Source of the DNA: Rhynchospora pubera
Taxonomy: Eukaryota; Streptophyta; Magnoliopsida; Poales; Cyperaceae
DNA length: 64,000 nucleotides
Direction: 5' to 3'
Assembly (NCBI GenBank): GCA_028095005.1
Contig: CM051459.1
Span: 198,439,902 to 198,503,901, forward strand
Part shown: in pieces, positions 1 to 9,986 of the stretch
Numbering within the stretch: the stretch's first letter is position 1
How the letters are laid out: each line of letters starts with the position of its first letter
The notes under the pieces: model-generated
What the model saw: the letters and a program-made list of their open reading frames with translations, nothing else
Database searches by the model: none
Told to the model about the DNA's origin: nothing
Made by a program: the position numbers and the translations under genes

Positions 1-195
1 CTCACAATGATAGCATTACAAAAGCACCTTGTCATGAAAGCTTGACTCATCACTTACATTCCCTATTTAACATGGAAACATATTTCTTGTATGAAATGAA
101 ACACAGGTGTGGTGGCAATAATGGTAGCATATCTGATATTATAAGAAATGAATGTAACAAACAAAGACGTCAATTAAAAGAAAACAATTACCAAC

Positions 196-957
196 CTTAA
201 TTCCAATGGCTAGAGCTGTTCTAACATTAACTAGTTTCCCAAACCTAAGAGAACTTCCTTTATTATCTCTTAATGCTAGCACAGGCACATTTCTCGAGGC
301 AGCAATCACTGGTACATGCTTCGTCAGCCATTTAGGGTTACAATCAGTAGCTAAAAGCACAGCCTAAATAGGGATAGCACACTATAAGATTTTTGTTCTT
401 GCTTTGTAAAATTAAGATGCATTGGAGGGCGTCAAAGTACCATGCATAGCCCTGTGACCTTAAAAATACCTTATACGGACAAAAACCTTTAATATCATGC
501 AAAGATCACAGGTGCACATGCTACAAATTCTTATAAAATGATATTTGAATGGCAGTAGTTTTCACATACTTCGAATGGCAGAAATGGAATGGTACGTCAC
601 AGAGAATATTTTTCATTATTTGCTGGTATAAGTTGTGAATAATATTTCCCAAGGAACTTGTCTGTCACAATATACATGTGCAGCTCTGATAATCTATGAA
701 GATAGATTATCCTTAAACAATGAAAATAGAGGTGTAGTGTGATCTAAAATCTCAGATAAAACCAACCAACGCAGCACAGATGAAATACTCAGAGTAAAAT
801 GCAAAGATAAAATAAAATTAATAACCTGAAGTGCTGCAGGAGATTTACATGGGACTCCCGTCGCCTTGTCATCCTCATTTGAATTTTCATTTAAATCAGG
901 TACAGGCATTCTCTCAAGCACACGTGTCACATCATTTACTCCAATCGCAAAATGTAA
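196..957 (-). pseudogene. RPP38/L7Ae-like RNase P subunit, 5'-truncated duplicate
   Basis: Two exons match the intact gene at 9987-12337. Exon 3 equivalent is 957-826 (132 nt; contains FAIGVNDVTRVLERMPVPDL) and exon 4 equivalent is 363-196 (168 nt; contains VLLATDCNPKWLTKHVPVIA). Both are open, the same length as in the intact gene, and keep the splice sites. Non-coding flanks also match, from the left window edge to about 1210, where similarity stops abruptly. Exons 1 and 2 are therefore missing; the last exon would lie left of the window. Without a start exon it probably makes no normal protein. Exon 3 differs at several residues (for example NENSNEDDKATG against NTNSKEDDKTTR), so the copy is not very recent. 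It is a direct duplicate about 10.3 kb from its sister. Confidence 0.8.
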
Positions 958-1629
958 CTACACTATCAAACAACATTTTGGTTAATGTAAATTACCAAAT
1001 TACATCTATGCCTCATTAATTTGAACGAACCAAGACAACTGAACCTAAATAATGTAATAATGCATGCCTAATTGTCCTTCAATAATTCAACTGAATTTAA
1101 CCTAATTCATTCTCAGCTTGCAGTCAATGCATCAACCTCAAGATCAAGCCAAGGAGAAAGTAAATAAAACAAAAATGGAAATAAAAGAATTAATGGCCAT
1201 ACAGGTAGAACCCCAATGCTATTCGATTCGAACGAAATGGGGTAATCCAGGCCTTTATATATAGTTGTTCTCTGTCAGTGCACAAATCATAAGTTCGAGT
1301 TATTATTTTTTTTAAGGGTCGGATGGTAAAGCACCACATGAGCAAATTTTTATTAAACAAAAATATTTAAAAAAAAAAGAAAAAACCTATAGCCTATACA
1401 AAGTTTAAAAAAATAACAAGGCATGTTTCGTCCAAGAGCTAGTGTACACATGCACAAATTTTTTTGAACACAAAATTCCGAGGAGTTCAACGATTCGAGA
1501 AAATACGCTATTGCGTGCCTTCTAGATATTCCAACTTTCCAAGATGTCGAAGTCCAGATGGTGTCCCAAAATTTAAAATCAGAATTTCTGTATGAGAGCC
1601 AAAAATCACTAATTTCAAGTGTGAAATTG

Positions 1630-1965
1630 AGAAGAGAATCTAAATCGGAGTTGTATCAAGAACCAGACCGAGGTTGCAAACTCGCACTGTAAAAAGAGGG
1701 GGTCAGTTGTTTCTATGAAAGTAGTTGCACAACAAGGATACGTAGTGGAAGAAGGCCAACATCTTAGCATAAGATTCTTCTTGTGTTAGAAGTCAATCTT
1801 GGAGCATCAACCAGAGGAAAATTCATGAAAGGACACCAGTATTGAAAAAGTAGACGGTAGGCGCTGACGAAAGAGAAAATTCCAGTGGCTATCCATTTCC
1901 ACATAGGGCCAAGGTTTCCATTTGGGAAGTTGCAGGAGAAGTTGAAAAAGGGCCCTTATTAAAGA
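1630..1965 (-). mobile_element. LINE remnant, zf-RVT end of reverse transcriptase ORF
   Basis: On the minus strand, broken frames read WKWIATGIFSFVSAYRLLFQ, then FLWLMLQD, then ATTFIETTDPLFLQCEFATS followed by VW. This is the order of the plant LINE C-terminal zf-RVT region: a tryptophan-rich SAYRLL segment, FLWLL, a cysteine pair, then HLFxxCxFAxxVW. At least one frameshift and one stop interrupt it, so it is dead. It lies where the duplicated RPP38-like copy loses its 5' exons and abuts F-box debris, so it may have taken part in the truncation. No target duplication was identified. Confidence 0.6.
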
Positions 1966-2019
1966 ATATCTGCTAGATTGTAGGAGACCCTACAAGAGAG
2001 TAGGTTGTTCACTTCAGAA

Positions 2020-2412
2020 GTAGCATGTATGGGAGTTCAATCACTTTTCCAGTCAGAGGGTTAATAATGCTTAGATTCAAATCCCCATCATCAACGCAGA
2101 CCCAGCCATTGGAGGATCCATATGAACAAGTTTGTCATGGAACTTAGGTAAATTGAATTCACAAGTCTTAGAGCCATCGATCGATCTCGTAAAATGCACA
2201 CGTCTCTGTCATATTATTGTATGGGAGAGCAGGAAAAAGATGGAGTTCTGTTTAAATGAGCCATGCACTTCCTTTGTAATACGGTACCAGTCCCGACAGG
2301 AATCTGCAGCCTTGCGGTGATACGGGTACGTAGAACTGTAACTTTTCAACATTCAACAATTAAACGGATGATATCATCTTGCATATTTGACCAATCACGG
2401 TTCCTATACAAG
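2020..2412 (-). pseudogene. F-box / DUF295-type protein fragment
   Basis: The minus strand carries an F-box-like start (DWSNMQDDIIRLIVE, after NR) near 2400-2360. Further on come DGSKTCEFNLPKFHDKLVH and, after a one-base frame change, WVCVDDGDLNLSIINPLTGK followed by VIELPYM near 2020-2090. The pairing of an F-box with the 'SSNGWL..D....LLNPLTG..I.LP' motif is typical of plant F-box/DUF295 proteins. Several stops and frame changes separate the pieces, and the beta-propeller part is missing after about 2020, where LINE sequence begins. F-box/DUF295 genes form large families with many pseudogenes. Confidence 0.6.
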
Positions 2413-2419
2413 AGATATG

Positions 2420-4070
2420 TTTAAACATATTAAACACAAGAGAAATAGCTTAATCCTAACCTACTATATGGTAGGTCCCACCATGCGGAAAATATATGGC
2501 CACAGACGAACAACTTTTCACGATGTTTTGTTAACGGGTTGATTACAATGGAACATGACCTACTACATAATTAATTGCTCATATAAATAAGTAAAATTCT
2601 CTGTGGCAGAGTTCGAGCATCTGAGTCTGGCAAGCCACCGCTCTTTTGTTCGCAGATCCAACCGCACGATTCAAACCAACGCCCCAGATAATTTTCTGAA
2701 AAATGTTACTGTTCATATCACAGTTTTTTATGCAGAAAAGGGGTATCAAGCATTGGTAGGATATAATATAATGTAAAATGGACAATTGATCTGCAGCATT
2801 TCCATCTATTAATTATAACTAGTTAACAACTTTACAAAGATACTCGTAGAGAATTTATTAAGAATATTATCATTAGTAAGGTGTTTCAATTTAGGTTATA
2901 ACAAATTGATTGATGTAAGGCACCAAGCCAAAAATGGTAAAGGACTAAAGGAGACTGATCATATTAACTTCTCACCGATCGACAAAAATATAAATAATAT
3001 ACACAACTTCGATCCATAGTTCCCAACATCACGAAGTTCAAAACAAAAATGTAAGAAATTAAGATTTTCAAGATTTGTAATTAATACTTAGTCAAAGTTT
3101 CGAACTGATAATTGTATAACTGGTTTATTGGTGGCAGATTCGAAACCCACATAAGTAGGAGGCTTGACCCATCTTATCTTGGAAAAATTGTTTAATTGGT
3201 TTATTGAAGGTAAGCACCATATTTGTATGATTTTAATCGAATTTTACATTTGAAAAGAGTTTTAAGTATTTAATAATTTAATTGATTATAATAACAGGTA
3301 ATAATTTTGCTGAGTTCCTTTATAATTTTATCTAACCACACAACAATTGTAATATCAGGGGCATATTTTTTAATTGTGGTTATCATTTCAGTGATAATAA
3401 ATATAACACATACAATTTTCCTTAAGTAATCTATACTACTTATAAAAGTACCCATAAAAAGAGATCATAACAATTTCACTAGAGGGAGTCTAAACAATTG
3501 TATATCAATTGTGGATCATTAATTATAAATAAAAGTCGTCCAAATGTCTGGCTCAATATATATCCTAACTTTAGTTTCGATGGACAATAAAATGGCAACA
3601 TAAAAAGCCACAACCCATTCATCCACACACACAATAAAAACCTCAGATAAAATAAAATTTTTTTATTATAGCTAGATAATTTGATTTAATATAACGCCCA
3701 ATATCCGCTGTCTTCAAATAAACTCGCTCATCTGCAGAAAAATAATTAAAAAAAAGGAATTAACATTAGGTAGATATAAAAAGAATGTTTATTAGAAATA
3801 AACTAGATTTATTATCATTAAATTAAGGAACTATCCTAGTTAATTTTTTTTACTTTCCTAAACTATGCAAAACTGACGTCAAACAAGTTCGTACACAATA
3901 ATTTTAATTTATAACTTCACATACAGCTTGTTAATGTTTCTCTCCCAAAAAAAAATTTACTTAGATATTAATATATATTTGTATAACAATAAAAAAATAA
4001 TCTAAATCACAGAAAAACAAATAGCATATTGTTGAATGGTTGCATTGGGTATGGAACAGTACTAAAGTAT
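2420..4070. other. Intergenic, no gene seen
   Basis: This AT-rich stretch has no coding region I can support. Around 3187-3440 it holds one copy of a dispersed repeat whose relative lies at 8660-8890 in the same orientation. A further piece near 3430-3525 resembles 27540-27610. Confidence 0.6.
3187..3440 (+). repeat. Dispersed repeat, copy 1 (partner 8660-8890)
   Basis: Both copies share long runs such as TTTTAAGTATTTAATAATTT and GGTAATAATTTTGCTGAGTT in the same order and orientation, with small differences. The type of element is not recognised; neither end shows clear inverted repeats. Confidence 0.7.
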
Positions 4071-4075
4071 GGCAC

Positions 4076-4077
<2 letters not shown>

Positions 4078-4106
<29 letters not shown>

Positions 4107-4529
4107 TTTTGCTATGGTGAGTTGCAACTCACCAAAGCATCCGTGAGTTGCGCTCAAAATTCTGAAATTTAGTTCAAAATGACCGATACAAACCGTCTAA
4201 TACGATCTCCCTATTGAAATCTCCATGCAGACTAAATTTTATATTTTTTCGAAATTTTTAAGTATTTTTTTAAAATTTTAGAAAATCATTAATCTAATTA
4301 GTTCTGAACCGTTCAAAAACAACAATTTTTAAAAATCTGAAATAAATACTTAAAAATTTTGAAAAAAAATATAAAATTTGGTCGGTATGGAGATTTCAAT
4401 AGGGAGATCATATTGGATGTTTGGATCGGTTATTTTGAACTAAATTTTAGAATTTTGAGCGCGACTCACGGACGCTTTGGTGAGTTGCAACTCACCATAG
4501 CAAAACTCTCTCTCTCTATATATATATAA
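4078..4529. mobile_element. Foldback MITE with GAGAG...TTTTGCTATGG arms
   Basis: The element is one large imperfect palindrome. The left arm reads TTTTGCTATGGTGAGTTGCA and the right arm gives the same sequence on the opposite strand. Arms of about 200 bp meet near 4300. Both ends run into GA/CT repeats and then TATATATAT on the outer side, which fits a 9-bp target duplication but is ambiguous because the tract is simple sequence. No coding capacity. A comparable foldback with a clear 9-bp duplication lies at 53695-54097. Confidence 0.75.
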
Positions 4530-4758
4530 CTGAGTGTCTGTCGCGTGAGAAAATTAAGGAAAAAAAAAAAGAAACGGAGAAATATCCTACGGAATTCTCA
4601 AAAAAAAAAAAAATTGGGAATCTAAATATACCAAAGGCTTAATTTTTTATATGCCCTCCAACTCTTTCCATTTGTTTATTTATCCCTGGACTCTTGTATA
4701 TTTCTTATCTGCCACTAAACTCTTCTAATTTGATTTCTTATTTACCCTTCAACTTAAC

Positions 4759-4910
4759 GGCTCCGTTTGAATAGGTGTGAGAAGAAGGGAAGAAGAGAAG
4801 AAGTATTGGAAAGTGTGTAACTTTGTGAAGAGTTTGAATTGTTTATAATTTTTTTTTTTTTCTTCTTCTTCCTTCTTCTTCTTCTTTCTTCCAACGATCC
4901 AAACGCACCC
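4759..4910 (+). mobile_element. Tourist-like MITE, copy A, nested
   Basis: About 152 bp, with ends GGCTCCGTTTGAAT and ATCCAAACGCACCC, flanked by the 3-bp duplication AAC (4756-4758 and 4911-4913). It sits inside the left inverted repeat of the 4636-6068 element, so it inserted later. Same family as 6779-6925, 27812-27963, 28262-28419 and 53350-53517; a shared core is AAGTGTGTAACTTTGTGAAG. Confidence 0.85.
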
Positions 4911-4999
4911 AACCATACAAAATTAACCATGATTAACTTATAAAAAACTGAAATTAATTCTGAAATAAATGAAAAGGACAGAAATACCCAGGACTAATT

Positions 5000-5720
5000 T
5001 TACGGTAATCCATTTCTCATTACAGAAAAAATGATTAACAAACTCTAAACTGGCAACACGTACTGACCACATTCCGAAAGTTACAACCAAAATAAAATTA
5101 ACGCTTGCCATTGGGAGTTGGTAATTAATGTCTATTATTCCTGGAGGTGGATTGATAGTAAGAACTGACACTTTGAAGAAAATAGATCACATAAAAATCG
5201 ATTATTGTTTGTAAGATGTACTTATTGCCAACATCATCGTCACCACCCCTGTTCCTCCCCATGGGCGCAAATTCTCAACACCTCCTAACCACATGAAAAG
5301 AGACTAAATAATTCATTTGTGCCCTCCTCAAAAAACAGAAAGAAATTTAAGCATCTTGAAATGTCAAAAAAAAAAAAAAAAAAAAAAAAACCCCCGATAG
5401 AAGCAAGAAAATAAAAAATAAATAATGGAAAATATTTCTATGTTGAGATGTGAGGAAGAGAAGCAGATGATTATTGAAATACCATAATCGTGCTTCAACC
5501 AGTTTAGCCATGAAAGCAATTGCTGGCATCAAACTAGTATTTTTTCTGATATCACCATTGTGGACCTCGAACAAATGATGTTTTGTGCAAATTGTTTACT
5601 GCTTTAGTATATCAAGGCCCTGCTTCCAGTGCATAGTACAAGCATGAAATGTTTTTGCATGATTACCAATAATTGAAATGCCATGCCAACGGCTTGCATT
5701 GGTCTGTATGGGAATTAACA
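5000..5720 (-). other. Possible captured gene fragment inside the Mutator-like element
   Basis: Minus-strand open stretches lie in the order 5720-5590 (contains WHGISIIGNHAKTFHACTMH), 5574-5440 (contains FEVHNGDIRKNTSLMPAIAF then MAKLVEARLWYF) and 5171-5000 (contains INPPPGIIDINYQLPMASVN). They look more like protein sequence than random AT-rich frames, but I do not recognise the source gene. An A-rich run at 5369-5390 interrupts the region. The reading rests on composition only. Confidence 0.3.
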
Positions 5721-6633
5721 CATCACACATACACCTTGCCGTGCTTATTAACCAGTGTAAAATTGACTAAAGTTATTTCTTTTCTTTTTTTTTTTTTCCC
5801 TTTAGCGTGAAAATTTCTGGAGCGATGTAGTAAAACGATGGAAGATTAAAAAAAAAAAAAAAGTAGTCAGGGTATTTCTGTCCTTTTCATTTAATTCAAA
5901 ATTAATTTCAGTTTTTTTATAGGATAACCATAGTTAATTTCTATGGTTAAGTTGAAGGATAAATAAGAAATGAATTAGAAGAGTTTAGTGACAAATAAGA
6001 AATACACAAGAGTATAGAGAAAAATAAACAAATAGAAAAAAATTGGAGGGTATATAAAAAATTAAGCCTATACTAAAACAACTCTAACATTATAGTTCCA
6101 ACCGATGAAAATTATTTCAAGAAGTAATCTTTTAGTAGTTCCAGAACCGGGAGCAAGGAATGTAAATATAAAGATAAAAGAGCTAAGAAGTTGAAGATAA
6201 TCACTTGCCATGTATTGTAAATCTTATCTAATTATAGAAATATCAAATCAGATGTAGTGTTATTATATCTTAGGAAAGATTCCTTGGATGCACGGTAGGT
6301 TTACTAGCATCACTTTCTTCTCAATGGCCGACAAAGGATCTTCCATGCACTTCTCCCCATCTGCAAATTGTAGATTGTCAGCACCTCCCTCGCCACTTAT
6401 GCATCAATTCTTTAGTAGTTTAACATTTCGGCACAAAAATGGTAACTTGTGATCCTCCCCCACCAGACTGATGTGGTGCATTAGGTCTCTCTTGCCCAAA
6501 AAAACTAGTTGAGGCACTGGCTGCACTGGACTGAACCCGGTGAGGTGTGCTGTTTCGACAAATTCAGTGTTCGGAGCTGGTTCGACAAAAAATTGAAGAT
6601 CTGAAAAGGTGATCCTCTCCATCGAATCCCTTG

Positions 6634-6759
6634 TGCTTTTGTTGTGGTGAGTCAAGTCACGTAGCTCATTTCTGTGGCAATCGTATATTGTGTTACTTTT
6701 GTGGAAATCAAGGACATTGTGCTTATGATTGTCATTTGAACTTATCACAAAAAACATAA
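6634..6759 (+). pseudogene. Double CCHC zinc-knuckle fragment
   Basis: The plus strand encodes two perfect CCHC knuckles (C-x2-C-x4-H-x4-C): CFCCGESSHVAHFC and CYFCGNQGHCAYDC, followed by HLNLSQKT and a stop. Tandem knuckles of this kind occur in the gag/ORF1 proteins of plant retroelements and in related zinc-knuckle nucleic-acid binding proteins. Upstream sequence on the same strand (from about 6410) is broken by stops. A Tourist-like MITE begins 20 bp downstream, and an acidic-repeat reading frame lies beyond it. The two may be halves of one dead gene. Confidence 0.65.
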
Positions 6760-6778
6760 CACTAATCAGTTACTCTGG

Positions 6779-6925
6779 GGGTGCGTTTGGATAGGTGTGG
6801 GAAGAAGGGAAGAAGGGAAGAAGTGGGAAGAAGTATTGGGAAGTGTGTAACTTTGTGAAGAGTTTGGATTGCTTATAATTTTTTTTCTTCTTCTTCTTCT
6901 TTCTTCCAACAATCCAAACGCACCC
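6779..6925 (+). mobile_element. Tourist-like MITE, copy B
   Basis: 147 bp, ends GGGTGCGTTTGGAT and ATCCAAACGCACCC, flanked by the 3-bp duplication TGG (6776-6778 and 6926-6928). Perfect 14-bp inverted ends. It separates the zinc-knuckle fragment from the acidic-repeat fragment. Confidence 0.88.
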
Positions 6926-6974
6926 TGGAAGATGAAACTTATTAGAGAGATAGAGAAAGGAGATAAAAAAAAAG

Positions 6975-7400
6975 GTAGGTGATGAGCATGTTGAGAAGCA
7001 AGAAGGAGAGGAATGTGATGATCAGATTGAAAAGCAAGAAAGGGACGTGTGTGCTGATTTGATTGAGAAGCAATAGAGGGATGGAGGTGTTGATCTGATT
7101 GACAAGCAAGAGAGGGACGGAGGTGTTGATCCTATTGAGAAGAAAGGAGAGGAAGGTGCCAATTTGTTTGTGAAACAAGGTGTTGATCTGTTTGTGAAAC
7201 AAGATGCTGACTTGATTGTGAAACAAAGTGTTGAAATGACCAATAAATGCAACATAGTTGAATTGTGCAAAGAGGGGTGTAGAAGAAATGTTATCACTAA
7301 AGTGATTAAGGGAGAGTCTGGCTTGACACTTAAATGTATAGATGAATCCGTGATTGGTAATAGAGAAAATAAATTGAGATTGGAAGAGCCTATTAGGTAA
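6975..7400 (+). pseudogene. Acidic heptad-like repeat fragment
   Basis: The plus strand reads a tandem peptide repeat built around (D)LIEKQERDGGVD and, later, LFVKQGVDLFVKQDADLIVK. One in-frame TAG interrupts it at about 7066. After 7234 the frame runs on without repeats (MTNKCNIVELCKEGCRRNVI) to a stop at 7398-7400. The repeats are charged and could form helices. I do not recognise the family. Orientation and position suggest it was the 3' part of the zinc-knuckle locus before the MITE inserted. Confidence 0.4.
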
Positions 7401-7578
7401 CACAAAACAAAAATCAAGTTTATCGAGAAAGCATTATTGTCTAATTGCAATTATTTTCAGTTTTTGTTGGCAGTAACAATTGACAAATCGAGGTGAAAAA
7501 TCAAATTTAACCATAATTGTTTTCTTTTGTTCTTTCTCTTCATAATAGTTTGTTAAAAAATTAATGCAAAAATACAAT

Positions 7579-8220
7579 AAGTAATAAAGGACTAAAGTTT
7601 CAAATCATAAACAAAATAACATTGTTTTAACTTACATAGTATATATGTTTGGTTCACATCAATATCTCAATGATACATATAACCATTTTAAATTGTAATA
7701 TGGTGTAGAGAATTCGGTTGATTTGATGATTTAACTAGTAGAGTATATATTGACTAAAGTAAACCAACACCTAAATTTATATGAATTGAACATGTAAATG
7801 ATTAGGTATTATTAGTTGTAAATGAACATGTAAATTTATATGAATTGAACATGTAAATGATATATATTAGTTGTAAAAACGACATATATATGAGTAGGTG
7901 TTATTAACATGTGTAGGTCATGAATGTAATATGAACATTCATTTTGGGTGCTTTGAGATGTCAATTCAATTCATTCAGTTCATATTAACGCAAAACAAAA
8001 CTCAAAAGAGATTAAAAAATGGTCATTAATTTAGTTTTGAGATATTGTTATTGATTTTATTCCGTTGAGAGGAGTGCAACTCAAATGCATATCAATATCA
8101 TGGTTAATAATTATTAATAATTTACAATATTTCTAAATACATATATAGTAGAGTTGCCCACGTAAAATTAAAGAATAGGAGAGTGTCAATGCCACAAGTT
8201 TGAACTAATAAATACTATAA
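7579..8220 (+). repeat. Segmental duplication, copy 1 (partner 43949-46335)
   Basis: Sequence from AAGTAATAAAGGACTAAAGT to CACAAGTTTGAACTAATAAA is found again, same orientation, at 43949-46335. There it is interrupted by about 1.55 kb at 44045-45599 and by a 237-bp retroelement at 46015-46251. Copy 1 lacks both insertions and so preserves the empty sites, for example a single ACATATATA. Confidence 0.85.
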
Positions 8221-8335
8221 TTTTTTTCAATATTTCAAACTTTAAAATCCGAATATCCAATACATAGAATTAATCAAGATTAGAAAAAAAAAATTCATGA
8301 TTATAAGCAACGTAAAAAGAAGCAATAGTATTAAA

Positions 8336-8509
8336 TTGTTTTCTCAATATTACAATTGATCATTTGTTTTGATTGTTGATCTTCTCACAATATATTGCTT
8401 TGCCAATGTTTCAATTGATCATTTTGTTTGGATTGTTGATCTTCCCACGATATATTGCTTTCTCAATGTTTCAATTAATCATTTATTTTGATTCTTGATC
8501 TTCTCACAA
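8336..8509 (+). repeat. 60-bp tandem repeat, three copies
   Basis: The phrase GATTGTTGATCTTCTCACAA recurs with starts of its GATCTTC core at 8378, 8438 and 8497, a period of 59-60 bp. Copies differ at a few positions. Confidence 0.8.
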
Positions 8510-8659
8510 AAGGTCTGAATTATTATTTTTTTGGGGGAAATTTTATGTGTGCCACTCAAAAGTGAGGAATTTATGGATTTGCCATCCAAAAATAATTTCC
8601 TCTCTTTTTGCCATCCTAAAACATCACCTCATTCAAAGTTTTGAACTGATATTTGTGTA

Positions 8660-8890
8660 TCTGGTTTATTAAAGGTAAGCAACATATCTGTAAGATTTTA
8701 ATTGAATGTTATATATTTAAAAAGAGTTTTAAGTATTTAATAATTTAATTGATTTAAATAACAGGTAATAATTTTGCTGAGTTCCTTTGTAATTTTATCT
8801 AGCCACACAACAATTATAGTTTCAGGGGCATACTTTTTTAATTATGGTTATCATTTCAGTAATAATGAATATAAATAACACATATAATTG
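8660..8890 (+). repeat. Dispersed repeat, copy 2 (partner 3187-3440)
   Basis: Same order of motifs as the partner copy, including GGTAATAATTTTGCTGAGTT and GGTTATCATTTCAGT. Confidence 0.7.
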
Positions 8891-9986
8891 TCCATAAGTA
8901 ACAATAGGAAAGTTCTTTTTAATAACAGTTATAAAGTATAAATTTGGAAGTAAATATCTAGAAAACAACCCAAACAATTAATGAAGACTTTGTATATAAT
9001 TTAAAAAAATAACACGTGCAGTTGTTCATCAGTAATAATAGAAGGGTATTTTTTAATACCAAACGTTATGTATAAGCTCTCGAAAAATAAAAACAATACC
9101 AAAGTATAAATTTGGAAGTAAATATATAGAACAACATCAGTTATCTTCATTAATTTTTGGAATGTCTCATAATTTAAGCAAAAAAAAAAAATTTTGCTAT
9201 TTCAGGCTGTCTGGTTCGCTGTTTCGTGCTTCATTTGGCGCGTTCCACTGGCATCATTATTATATCACGCTTGGTTTGGTCTGCCAAAATGATGACTAAA
9301 TGGGCGGTCAGATCACCAATATTTTTCCTTTTTAAAGGTTCACCAATATTCTCCATTTCGTTAAAAGCACGATTTTAGAGGCCGAATCAAGCAGACCAAG
9401 GTTCATATTTTAAACACCACCTTTTACATCTGAAAAGAAACTCTAGAAAATTATGGTGGAACCCCATCTATAACAATGCTAGTTTAGTATACCAGGATGG
9501 ATTTCTACCAAATTGCCGATGCAATATAAGATCAAAATAAATATTCCTGACTGCCATTTGAACAATTTATATTAGTTTAAACAGATTGAAACTGAAAATT
9601 TGTATTGGAGATTCCGCTGAATTAATTCAAGAGGAGCTGCAAATGGTCTACCCGCAATCTCTGTCCCACATCATCCGCTAAAGCAGGTAAAAAGAGTTTG
9701 ATATCGAATTAGTTTGAGTTTAAATCCAAAAACAGAATTTTCTGGAGTATTACTTCTGACACTGACAGTTCCAGCAGCTGCTTCAATATATATACACCAT
9801 CACTGTTTTGTTTCCATGAAATCTATTCAGGAAGCCCTACTGGTACACAAACTAAAAAGGAGACAAGTCTATTTCCTTGTCTACTATAAATTTTTCAACA
9901 TCTTGCTAGTTGCTACACTATTTTCTTGTCTACTACAAACTTATCAAAATTGCTTCCAAAACGTCTTATATCAAACATATGAGAGA

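Larger units (their letters stand above)
4636..6068. mobile_element. Mutator-like element, non-autonomous, 1433 bp
   Basis: Long terminal inverted repeats of about 210 bp begin GGCTTAATTTTTTATA at 4636 and end with the reverse complement at 6068. The flanks give a 9-bp target duplication, TATACCAAA (4627-4635) and TATACTAAA (6069-6077), with one mismatch. Nine-base duplications with long inverted repeats are the mark of Mutator superfamily elements. The left arm is interrupted by a Tourist-like MITE (4759-4910). No transposase is visible. The interior (about 5003-5860) has coding-like minus-strand stretches, so gene-fragment capture is possible. Confidence 0.85.
7450..9700. other. Intergenic, repeats only
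   Basis: No gene recognised. The stretch contains one copy of a segmental duplication (7579-8220), a threefold 60-bp tandem repeat (8336-8509) and the second copy of the dispersed repeat (8660-8890). From 8900 to 9700 I see only AT-rich unique-looking sequence, and the likely 3' end and downstream flank of the RPP38-like gene on the minus strand. Confidence 0.6.
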
